DNA of 48,187 nt, from the NCBI GenBank assembly GCA_900758845.1, contig CAAESW010000082.1, forward strand, positions 1 to 48,187, written 5' to 3'. The notes below the pieces were generated by a model that saw nothing but the letters and a program-made list of their open reading frames with translations, had not been told where the DNA came from and did no database searches. Origin of the DNA: an uncultured Collinsella sp. Lineage in GTDB: Bacteria; Actinomycetota; Coriobacteriia; Coriobacteriales; Coriobacteriaceae. How positions within the stretch are numbered: position 1 is the first letter of the stretch; each line of letters starts with the position of its first letter. Both the position numbers and the translations under genes were made by a program. Of the stretch, positions 26,118 to 33,279 are shown piece by piece.

Positions 26118-26208
26118 CCCCGGGCACCCGATCTTGGGGCTCAAGCGGTCGAGCGTGACCCATTAGGTCAACGCCCGACCGCTTTCACCCCAACCTCGGA
26201 CACCCGGG
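26118..26208. repeat. 91-nt imperfect palindrome between nanA and nanK (repeat family 2, copy 1)
   Basis: Nested pairs TTGGGG/CCCCAA, AAGCGGTCG/CGACCGCTT and TGACC/GGTCA (loop CATTA), enclosed by CCGGG ends, fold into one long hairpin. Its ends match those of 45861-45948: CCCCGGGCACCCsATCTTG on the left (18 of 19 identical) and CAACCTsGGrCACCCGG on the right. It could be a structured RNA, an attenuator or a small non-autonomous repeat. A second hairpin (GCTGCG/CGCAGC, 26222-26240) follows before nanK. Confidence 0.75.
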
Positions 26209-26283
26209 AAACCTTTACCAAGCTGCGGCGATAACGCAGCCTTCATTTCCTGTAGTTGTTTTTTATCTCCTAAGGAGAGCGAC

Positions 26284-27249
26284 ATGGAGAACAAGTACAT
26301 TTGCTCCGTTGATATCGGCGGCACCAAGATTGCGACCGCCATTATGGAGTACCCGGCTGACGGTAGTGTGCCCCATCCCGTTTTTGAGGCCGAGGTTCCC
26401 ACCGAGGCCCAAGAGGGCGGCGAGGCCGTCTTCCAGCGTATCGAGGCGTCCATCAAGGCTGCTCTCGAGGCGAATCCCGATGTCGAGGTCCTTGGCGTCG
26501 GTATCGGTGCCGCCGGCGTTGTCGATCCCAAGACGGGTGCCATTGCGTATGCCAACGAGATCATGCCCGGCTGGTCCGGTGTCCAGTTGGGGCCGCGTCT
26601 GCGCGAGGACCTCGGTCTTCCCGTTGCCGTTGTAGGCGACGTGCAGGCTCATGCTCTGGGCGAGGCCCACTGGGGCGTCGGCAAGGGCAAGTTCTCCGTC
26701 TTGTGTCTTGGCATCGGTACGGGCATCGGCGGCGCATATGTCGAGAACGGCCGCGTGATGCAGGGCTTCCATGGTGCTGCCGGCCATATGGGCCACATCG
26801 AGTGCTCGGCTGCCGCCGGCATTCCCTGCGCCTGCGGGCGTTCCGGCCATCTGGAGTCGGTTGCTTCGGGCACTTCCATTGGTCGAATGTACGATGAGCG
26901 TTTTGGCCGCGTCGACCCCAGCCGTCCTTCGGTCGGTCGCGATGTGAACGACCTGTGCCGCGCGGGCGACGCAAAGGCGACCGAGGTCATCCATGACGCC
27001 GGCTTTGCGCTGGGTGCCAGCTTGGGCTCGCTCGCTAACATCCTGGACCCCGAGGTCATCGTGCTTTCGGGTGGCGTGATTCACCAAGGTCCCGATTGGC
27101 GTTCACAGACGTGGAAGGATTCGGTGCACGAGGGCTATGCCAGCCAGGCGCTCGATCCGCTTCAGGACACGCCGATCCTCATCGGTTCTCTGGAGGGCGA
27201 TGCTCCGCTCATCGGTGCCGCTGAGCATCTTCTTGCCTCGTTGAAGTAA
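26284..27249 (+). CDS. nanK: ROK-family sugar kinase, probably N-acetylmannosamine kinase
   Basis: A 321-aa actin-fold kinase. The phosphate loop DIGGTKIA is at 10-17, and GIGTGIGGAYVENG is the second ATP-site glycine loop. Catalytic Asp is expected in the VVGDVQAHALGE segment. The zinc motif reads CACGRSGHLES; most ROK proteins have CxCGxxGC(L)E, so the third Cys is His, which can still bind zinc. Placed between nanA and nanE, it should phosphorylate ManNAc to ManNAc-6-P; a glucokinase or GlcNAc kinase role is the alternative. AAGGAG is 6 nt before ATG 26284. Confidence 0.82.
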   Translation: MENKYICSVDIGGTKIATAIMEYPADGSVPHPVFEAEVPTEAQEGGEAVFQRIEASIKAALEANPDVEVLGVGIGAAGVVDPKTGAIAYANEIMPGWSGVQLGPRLREDLGLPVAVVGDVQAHALGEAHWGVGKGKFSVLCLGIGTGIGGAYVENGRVMQGFHGAAGHMGHIECSAAAGIPCACGRSGHLESVASGTSIGRMYDERFGRVDPSRPSVGRDVNDLCRAGDAKATEVIHDAGFALGASLGSLANILDPEVIVLSGGVIHQGPDWRSQTWKDSVHEGYASQALDPLQDTPILIGSLEGDAPLIGAAEHLLASLK

Positions 27250-27265
27250 ACGTATCTTCTGTAGG

Positions 27266-27300
27266 AGCCTCCCGAGACAACACGCCTCGGGAGGCTGTTC
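27266..27300 (+). terminator. Hairpin between nanK and nanE
   Basis: A perfect 11-bp stem AGCCTCCCGAG / CTCGGGAGGCT followed by GTTCT. It is strong in stem and weak in T-tract, so nanE is probably reached by partial read-through. Confidence 0.65.
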
Positions 27301-27319
27301 TGAGAAAGGTTGCAGCCTT

Positions 27320-28006
27320 ATGACCGTCGATCCTTTGATTCAATCCCTGAAGGGTAAGCTCGTCGTGAGCGTTCAGGCGTATATGGGCGAGCCGCTTCGT
27401 ACGCCCGAGACCATGGCTCAAATGTCTCGCGCTTGCGAGCTCGGCGGCGCCGCCGCCATTCGCTGCCAGGGCCTTGCCGACATTGCCGCCATTAAGGGTC
27501 GCTGTGAGGTTCCCGTCATCGGCCTGTGGAAGGATGGGCACGAGGGCGTTTACATCACGCCGACGCTGCGTCACGCTCGCGCCTGCGTTGCTGCCGGTGC
27601 CGATATCGTGGCGATCGACGCCACCGATCGTCCGCGCCCCGATGGCAAGACGGTCGAGGATACCTTCCGCCCGCTGCACGAGGAGGGTGTGCTCCTGATG
27701 GCGGATTGTGCCACCATCGAGGACATTCGCCGTGCGGTTGATATGGGCTTTGACCTGGTATCCACCACGCTTTCTCACGGTGTCGCCGCCATCGACTGCA
27801 CCATGGCCGATGGCCCCGACCTGCCGCTCCTGCGTCAGGCGACCGAGGAATTCCCCGGTCTTCCCATCATCTGCGAGGGCCGCGTGCACACGCCCGAGGA
27901 GGCTCGCGCCGCGATCGATGCTGGCGCCTGGGCCGTTGTCGTCGGCACCGCCATCACGCACCCCACGAGTATTACGAGTTGGTTCAAGGCTGCGCTTGAG
28001 GCGTAA
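27320..28006 (+). CDS. nanE: N-acetylmannosamine-6-phosphate 2-epimerase
   Basis: A 228-aa TIM-barrel epimerase converting ManNAc-6-P to GlcNAc-6-P. Family features are VSVQAYMGEPL at the N-terminus, the VYITPT block after strand 3, ADIVAIDATDRPRP, LMADCATIEDI with the catalytic acid region, and CEGRVHTPEEA. It closes the visible sialic acid pathway; nagA and nagB, needed next, are not in this window. A weak GAAAGG lies 11 nt before ATG 27320. Confidence 0.92.
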   Translation: MTVDPLIQSLKGKLVVSVQAYMGEPLRTPETMAQMSRACELGGAAAIRCQGLADIAAIKGRCEVPVIGLWKDGHEGVYITPTLRHARACVAAGADIVAIDATDRPRPDGKTVEDTFRPLHEEGVLLMADCATIEDIRRAVDMGFDLVSTTLSHGVAAIDCTMADGPDLPLLRQATEEFPGLPIICEGRVHTPEEARAAIDAGAWAVVVGTAITHPTSITSWFKAALEA

Positions 28007-28033
28007 AACAGGCCTCGTATCCGCTCGGGGCGG

Positions 28034-28095
28034 TATACTCAATATAGGCAATTGACCGCGTGGGATCCGGGTTGCTGGGTCCCGCGCTTGTTTTC
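28034..28095 (+). promoter_or_regulatory. Terminator-like hairpin abutting the rapZ ribosome binding site, with a candidate -10 upstream
   Basis: GCGTGGGATCC (28058-28068) pairs with GGGTCCCGCGC (28077-28087) over 11 bp including two G-U pairs, followed by TTGTTTTC. GGGAGG, the rapZ ribosome binding site, starts at the next base (28096). A TATACT (28034-28039) upstream could be a -10, though no good -35 is seen. It may end the nan transcript or attenuate rapZ. Confidence 0.55.
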
Positions 28096-28107
28096 GGGAG
28101 GCAACAC

Positions 28108-29028
28108 ATGCAAAAGGGAGATGCCATGGATGCGGCGGAGCGCTCGGAGCGCATCCCCGATATCGTCATCATCACCGGAATGTCCGGATCGGGCCGCACA
28201 CAGGCCATGCACGTGTTCGAGGACATGGGCTATTTTTGCATTGATAACCTGCCTCCGCGTCTCATCGCCCAGCTTGCCGAGCTCGTCGGCATCAATACGG
28301 GCGTGGGCAGGCATCTCGCCGTCACCTGCGATTTGCGTAGCCAGGGACTGTTTGATGAGTTGCTCGATGCGGTCGCCGCGCTAGAAGAGCGCGAGATGAG
28401 CTGCGACATCGTGTTCCTGGAGGCTTCTGACGAGGTGCTGATTCGTCGCTACAGCGAAAACCGCCGCCGTCATCCCATTGCCAAGCCGGGGGAGACCACG
28501 GCCGACGCTATCCAGCGTGAACGTCTGCAGCTGCAGGGCGTTCGCGATCGAGCTGACATGATTATCGATACGAGCCGCTTGCGCACTTCTGCCTTGCGCA
28601 ACAAGCTACGCATGGCATTTTCCGAGCTGTCCGACCAGCAGCTCATGGACGTCCACGTGTTCTCGTTTGGTTTTAAGCACGGAATGCCCGTCGAGGCGGA
28701 CATTATGATCGACGTCCGCTTCCTGCCCAATCCGTTCTACGATCCCGAGATGCGCACGATGACCGGTCTCGATAAAAAGGTCTCCGATTTTGTTCTGGAC
28801 CATCCCAAGACGCAGGAGTTTTGGAAGGCTTGGACACAGCTGCTCGATACGGTGATGCCGGGCTATATCGCGGAGGGCAAGCCGCAGCTTTCTATCGCCA
28901 TCGGCTGCACGGGCGGCCAGCACCGCAGCGTTGCCATTGCCGAGGCCACGGCCCGTTACCTGGAAGGCGCTCAGTATCATGTGAGCATCTCCCACCGCGA
29001 CCTGTCGCGCGCCAACACGAAGGCATAG
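28108..29028 (+). CDS. rapZ: RapZ/YvcJ-family RNase adapter and nucleotide-binding protein
   Basis: A 306-aa protein with an N-terminal P-loop domain and a C-terminal domain ending in GCTGGQHRSVAIAE. The latter matches the RapZ domain that in E. coli binds GlcN-6-P and regulates glmS RNA turnover. Walker A reads GMSGSGRT (24-31), with Arg in place of Lys, as in many actinobacterial homologues. VFEDMGYFCIDNLPP is the family hallmark. ATG 28108 (GGGAGG, 6 nt) and ATG 28126 (AGGGAG, 5 nt) both have good ribosome binding sites, so two forms are possible. whiA follows after 6 nt. yvcK, often between the two, is absent. Confidence 0.92.
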   Translation: MQKGDAMDAAERSERIPDIVIITGMSGSGRTQAMHVFEDMGYFCIDNLPPRLIAQLAELVGINTGVGRHLAVTCDLRSQGLFDELLDAVAALEEREMSCDIVFLEASDEVLIRRYSENRRRHPIAKPGETTADAIQRERLQLQGVRDRADMIIDTSRLRTSALRNKLRMAFSELSDQQLMDVHVFSFGFKHGMPVEADIMIDVRFLPNPFYDPEMRTMTGLDKKVSDFVLDHPKTQEFWKAWTQLLDTVMPGYIAEGKPQLSIAIGCTGGQHRSVAIAEATARYLEGAQYHVSISHRDLSRANTKA

Positions 29029-29034
29029 GCCTGC

Positions 29035-29964
29035 ATGTCGTTTACCGCTGAGGTGCGCGACGAGCTTGCGCGCTGCGAACCCGAATGTGAATACTGCGAC
29101 TTGTCGACGCTTGCCGCCCTCACGCGTGTGAGTGGTACGCTCTCGCTTACCGGCTCTGGGCGGTATCGTTTGACGGTTGCGACTGAGACGGGAGCCGTCG
29201 CGCGCACGATGATCACGCTGACGCATCGTATCCTTAAGCTCAAAACGGAGTTCACCGTCCGCAAATCTGTCTTGCATAAGGTTCGAAACTACCTCATCAC
29301 CTTGCCTGATCAGCCCGATTTGGATAAGGCTCTGGTGCTGCTGGGCATTCTCGACCGTAGGGGAGGGCTCGTCGCAGGTGTGCCGCGTCACATTGTCGCC
29401 CGTCATTGCTGTAGACTTGCCTATATCCGCGGCGCGCTCATCGCGGGCGGCTTCGTGGCCGATCCACGCGGCGATTTTCATTTGGAGATCGCTGTGCAGG
29501 GCGAGCAATATGCCAAGGGACTTTGCGATCTGTTGGAGCAGATTGGGGTCCATGCTCGTGTTAATGCACGGCGGGGGTCATATGCCGTGTACATTAAGAG
29601 CGCCGAGGAAATCGAGCATCTATTAAAGCTGATTGGTGCCAAGCGCAGCGTTGCCGAGATTGAGGAGGCGCGCGCGGTCAAGTTGGTTAAGAACGATGTG
29701 AACCGTCGCGTGAATGCCGAGCTCGCCAACCAGACCAGAAGCGCCGGTGCTGCCCAACATCAGCTTGCGCTTATCGATGAGCTCGAGCAGCGTGGCCTTC
29801 GCGATGCGCTTCCGGATGCCTTGGCGGTCTTTTGCGACCTGCGCGAGCGCTATCCCGATCTGTCGCTGCGTGATTTGGGGGAGATGGCTGACCCTCCCTT
29901 GTCGAAGTCTGCCCTGTACCATCGCGTTTTGAGGCTTGAAAAGCTCATTGAAGCAAACAGGTAG
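29035..29964 (+). CDS. whiA: WhiA sporulation/cell-division transcription regulator homologue
   Basis: A 309-aa DNA-binding protein: an N-terminal LAGLIDADG-like pair of repeats (AYIRGALIAGGFVADPRGDFHLEI read in two halves) and a C-terminal helix-turn-helix (LSLRDLGEMADPPLSKSALYHR). In Actinobacteria WhiA controls division genes; in non-sporulating species the role is probably cell-cycle linked. The ribosome binding site is weak, so it is likely translated after rapZ (6-nt gap). Confidence 0.94.
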   Translation: MSFTAEVRDELARCEPECEYCDLSTLAALTRVSGTLSLTGSGRYRLTVATETGAVARTMITLTHRILKLKTEFTVRKSVLHKVRNYLITLPDQPDLDKALVLLGILDRRGGLVAGVPRHIVARHCCRLAYIRGALIAGGFVADPRGDFHLEIAVQGEQYAKGLCDLLEQIGVHARVNARRGSYAVYIKSAEEIEHLLKLIGAKRSVAEIEEARAVKLVKNDVNRRVNAELANQTRSAGAAQHQLALIDELEQRGLRDALPDALAVFCDLRERYPDLSLRDLGEMADPPLSKSALYHRVLRLEKLIEANR

Positions 29965-30009
29965 TTTGAAGTATCGACTTATATACGGATTTAGCTGCTA
30001 TTTTAGTCT

Positions 30010-30023
30010 TTAAAACGTTTTAA
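30010..30023. promoter_or_regulatory. Perfect palindrome TTAAAACGTTTTAA upstream of gap
   Basis: A 14-bp perfect palindrome with a central CG, 57 bp upstream of the gap -10 candidate. The shape suits a LacI-type regulator. A related TAAAACGTTT core lies in front of the sialic acid operon (17375). Confidence 0.45.
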
Positions 30024-30055
30024 CGTAAATTTGATTTTCAATTTCGAGCATTCTC

Positions 30056-30085
30056 GTGAAATTCAAGTCAAAAAAAAGGTATATT
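30056..30085 (+). promoter_or_regulatory. Candidate gap promoter
   Basis: GTGAAA (30056-30061) and TATATT (30080-30085) are 18 bp apart in an AT-rich stretch, about 73 bp before the gap start. The 193-bp gap between whiA and gap holds no terminator that I recognise. Confidence 0.5.
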
Positions 30086-30157
30086 AGGCGAGTGGTTAGT
30101 TTGTGGGCCTCAACGGCGGGCGCTGTAGCTCGCGGGGGCCTTACGAAAGGAGACACA

Positions 30158-31183
30158 ATGGCAGTAAAGGTTGCTATTAACGGCTTCGGTCGCATCGGTC
30201 GTCTGGCTTTCCGTCAGATGTTCGGTCATGAGGGCTCCGAGATCGTCGCTATCAACGACCTCACCTCTCCCGATATGCTCGCTTACCTGCTGAAGTACGA
30301 CTCCACGCAGGGCAACTACGCTCGCGATCACGAGGTCGTTGCTGGCGAGGATTCCATCACCGTTGACGGCAAGGAGATCAAGATCTACAAGGAGGCCGAC
30401 GCTAACAACCTGCCTTGGGGCGACCTTGACGTCGACGTCGTTCTCGAGTGCACCGGCTTCTACACCAGCAAGGCTAAGGCTCAGGCCCACATCAACGCTG
30501 GTGCCAAGAAGGTCGTCATCTCCGCTCCGGCCGGCAGCGATCTGCCCACCATCGTGTACAACGTCAACCATGAGACGCTGACCGCTGAGGACAACATCAT
30601 CTCCGCTGCTTCCTGCACCACCAACTGCCTCGCCCCGATGGCCAAGGGTCTGAACGACTTCGCTCCCATCGTGTCCGGCATCATGACCACCATCCACGCC
30701 TTCACCGGCGACCAGATGCCGCTCGACGGCCCGCAGCGCAAGGGCAACTTCCGTCGCTCCCGCGCCTGCTCCGAGAACATCGTCCCGAACACCACGGGCG
30801 CTGCCAAGGCCATCGGCCTGGTTCTCCCCGAGCTCAACGGCAAGCTCATCGGTGCCGCCCAGCGCGTCCCGACGCCGACCGGCTCGCTGACCAACCTCTA
30901 CGCCGTCGTTGACAAGAAGGTCACCGTCGACGAGGTCAACGCTGCCATGAAGGCCTACGCCGAGACCATCCCCGAGACCTTCGCCTACAACGAGGACCAG
31001 ATCGTCTCCCGCGACATCGTCGGCGAGACCCACGGCTCCATCTTCGACGCCACTCAGACCATGTGCTCTGACCTCGGCAACGGCCAGACCCTCGTTCAGG
31101 TCACCTCTTGGTACGACAACGAGAACTCCTACACCTCTCAGATGGTCCGCACCATCAAGTACTTCGAGAAGTTCGTTGCTTAA
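30158..31183 (+). CDS. gap: Glyceraldehyde-3-phosphate dehydrogenase (NAD type)
   Basis: A 341-aa cytosolic glycolytic enzyme. The N-terminal NAD motif is INGFGRIGR, with Asp at 34 (INDL) indicating NAD rather than NADP preference. The active-site Cys is C153 in SAASCTTNCLAPMAK. WYDNENSY near the C-terminus is the family block. GAAAGGAG precedes ATG 30158; the ORF's earlier in-frame ATG (30056) overlaps the promoter candidate. The gene has its own strong terminator, unlike the linked pgk-tpiA-gpmI. Confidence 0.98.
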   Translation: MAVKVAINGFGRIGRLAFRQMFGHEGSEIVAINDLTSPDMLAYLLKYDSTQGNYARDHEVVAGEDSITVDGKEIKIYKEADANNLPWGDLDVDVVLECTGFYTSKAKAQAHINAGAKKVVISAPAGSDLPTIVYNVNHETLTAEDNIISAASCTTNCLAPMAKGLNDFAPIVSGIMTTIHAFTGDQMPLDGPQRKGNFRRSRACSENIVPNTTGAAKAIGLVLPELNGKLIGAAQRVPTPTGSLTNLYAVVDKKVTVDEVNAAMKAYAETIPETFAYNEDQIVSRDIVGETHGSIFDATQTMCSDLGNGQTLVQVTSWYDNENSYTSQMVRTIKYFEKFVA

Positions 31184-31222
31184 TTTAGCTTTTAGCGAAT
31201 AGCTCGTTGAGCGTCTAAAGAA

Positions 31223-31267
31223 GGGCGCGGCCTTATAGGGCTTACACCCTAGGGTCGCGCCCTTTTT
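31223..31267 (+). terminator. Terminator between gap and pgk
   Basis: A 7-bp GC stem GGGCGCG / CGCGCCC with an inner AGGG/CCCT pair, followed by five T. It separates gap from pgk-tpiA-gpmI. Confidence 0.88.
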
Positions 31268-31323
31268 ATAAGAAATCGTCTGCCGTAATAGGAGGCAGAC
31301 ACGTACGAAAGGTAGAAGCAAAC

Positions 31324-32514
31324 ATGGCCTTTACCAAGAAGACCGTCCGCGACATCGATGTCGACGGAAAGCGCGTTCTCGTCCGCGTTGACTTTAACGT
31401 GCCTATCAAGGATGGTGTCGTTGGCGACACCACCCGTATCAAGGCTGCCCTGCCCACCATCAACTACCTCGTTGAGCACAACGCTCGCGTCATCCTCATG
31501 AGCCACCTCGGCCGTCCCGAGGGCACCGGCTTCCAGCCCGAGCTGTCCCTCGAGCCCGTCGCCAAGAAGCTCGCTGAGCTCTCTGGTCTCGACGTTGCCT
31601 TTGTCGCTGACACCTACGGCGAGAAGGCTGCTGAGGCTGTCGCCGCCGTCGAGCCGGGTAAGGTCCTCGTTCTCGAGAACGTCCGTTTTGACAAGCGTGA
31701 GAAGAAGAACGATCCCGAGATCGCCAAGAAGCTCGCTTCCTATGGTGACGTCTTCGTTCTCGATGCCTTCGGCACCGCTCACCGCGCCCAGGGTTCCGTC
31801 GTGGGCCCCGCCGCTTACCTGCCTGCCGTCGCCGGCTTCTTGCTCGAGAAGGAGGTCGACACGCTGACCGGCATCTTCGCCGAGCCCGAGCGCCCCTTCG
31901 TCGCCATCGTCGGCGGTTCCAAGGTTTCCTCCAAGATCGGCGTTCTCGATCACCTCATCGACTCCGCTGACACCCTGATCATCGGTGGCGGCATGGCCTA
32001 CACCTTCTTCCTGGCTCAGGGCCTGTCCGTTGGCCAGTCCCTCAAGGAAGAGGACTGGGTCGAGCGCGCCGGCGAGATGCTCAAGAAGGCCGAGGAGAAG
32101 GGTGTCAAGATCCTGCTCCCCATCGACAACCGTGTTGCCGATCACTTTGGCGAGGACGCTGTCCCCGAGGTTGTTGCTTCCGACGCTATCCCCGACGATC
32201 GTGAGGGTATGGACATCGGTCCCAAGACCGAGGAGCTCTATGCCGAGGCTGTCAAGGGCGCCAAGACCGTGTTCTGGAACGGCCCCATGGGCGTCTTCGA
32301 GTTTGACAACTTTGCTCACGGCACCCAGGCTATCGCCGAGGCTCTCGCCGAGGCTGACTGCACCTCGATCATCGGCGGTGGTGACTCTGTCGCAGCTGTC
32401 AACAAGTTCAACCTGGCCGACAAGATGAGCTGGATCTCCACCGGTGGTGGCGCTTCCATGGAGCTCGTCGAGGGTAAGGCCCTGCCCGGAGTGGAGGCGC
32501 TTCTCGATGCCTAA
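31324..32514 (+). CDS. pgk: Phosphoglycerate kinase
   Basis: A 396-aa two-domain kinase making ATP and 3-phosphoglycerate. VRVDFNVP and SHLGRP are the substrate-side motifs. GGSKVSSKIGV and GGGDSVAA are the nucleotide-side motifs. It overlaps tpiA by 8 nt. GAAAGG is about 11 nt before the ATG. Confidence 0.98.
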   Translation: MAFTKKTVRDIDVDGKRVLVRVDFNVPIKDGVVGDTTRIKAALPTINYLVEHNARVILMSHLGRPEGTGFQPELSLEPVAKKLAELSGLDVAFVADTYGEKAAEAVAAVEPGKVLVLENVRFDKREKKNDPEIAKKLASYGDVFVLDAFGTAHRAQGSVVGPAAYLPAVAGFLLEKEVDTLTGIFAEPERPFVAIVGGSKVSSKIGVLDHLIDSADTLIIGGGMAYTFFLAQGLSVGQSLKEEDWVERAGEMLKKAEEKGVKILLPIDNRVADHFGEDAVPEVVASDAIPDDREGMDIGPKTEELYAEAVKGAKTVFWNGPMGVFEFDNFAHGTQAIAEALAEADCTSIIGGGDSVAAVNKFNLADKMSWISTGGGASMELVEGKALPGVEALLDA

Positions 32515-33274
32515 TCGCACCCTTCTTATCGCTGGTAACTGGAAGATGAACAACGACGTCGCCGAGGCCGCCAAGCTCGCCGACGAGCTGGCTCAGGCTC
32601 TGCCCGAGGTTCCGGCTGGCGTCGAGGTGCTCGTCTGCCCTCCGACCATCGACATCACCACGGTTCATGACCGCATTCAGGCTGCCCCCATCGCCCTCGG
32701 TGCACAGAACGTGTACTGGGAGGCCAAGGGTGCCTTCACCGGTGAGTCTTCTTGCGACATGCTCAAGTCCGCTGGCTGCACCTACTGCATTATCGGTCAC
32801 TCCGAGCGTCGCGACTACTTCCACGAGACCGACGAGGACCAGAACAAGAAGGCCAAGGCTCTCGTTGCCGCCGGTCTTGTTCCCGTCTTCTGCTGCGGCG
32901 AGTCCCTTGAGGTCCGCGAGGCTGGCACCTATGTCGAGCACGTCGTGAACCAGGTCAAGGCTGGCCTTGCTGGCCTTGAGATCACCTGCCCCAAGCAGGT
33001 CGTCGTCGCCTACGAGCCCATCTGGGCCATCGGCACCGGCAAGACCGCTACCGCCGAGGACGCTCAGGAGGTCTGCGGCGCTATCCGTGAGACCCTCAAG
33101 GAGATGTTCGGCGAGGAGCTCGCCAACGGCATCCGCGTTCTCTACGGCGGTTCCGCCAAGCCCGGCAACATTGCCGAGCTCGTCGCCAAGCCCGACGTTG
33201 ACGGCGCCCTCGTGGGCGGCGCTTCGCTCAAGGCTGCCGACTTCGCCTCTATGGTCGTCAAGGCAGGCGAGTAG
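32507..33274 (+). CDS. tpiA: Triosephosphate isomerase
   Basis: A 255-aa TIM barrel interconverting DHAP and glyceraldehyde-3-P. AGNWKMN carries the catalytic Lys, IGHSERR the catalytic His, and AYEPIWAIGTGKTA the catalytic Glu and flexible loop 6. The start overlaps the pgk stop, with GGAGG 9 nt upstream; the longer frame from 32444 runs inside pgk and is rejected. Confidence 0.98.
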   Translation: MPNRTLLIAGNWKMNNDVAEAAKLADELAQALPEVPAGVEVLVCPPTIDITTVHDRIQAAPIALGAQNVYWEAKGAFTGESSCDMLKSAGCTYCIIGHSERRDYFHETDEDQNKKAKALVAAGLVPVFCCGESLEVREAGTYVEHVVNQVKAGLAGLEITCPKQVVVAYEPIWAIGTGKTATAEDAQEVCGAIRETLKEMFGEELANGIRVLYGGSAKPGNIAELVAKPDVDGALVGGASLKAADFASMVVKAGE

Positions 33275-33279
33275 GACAT

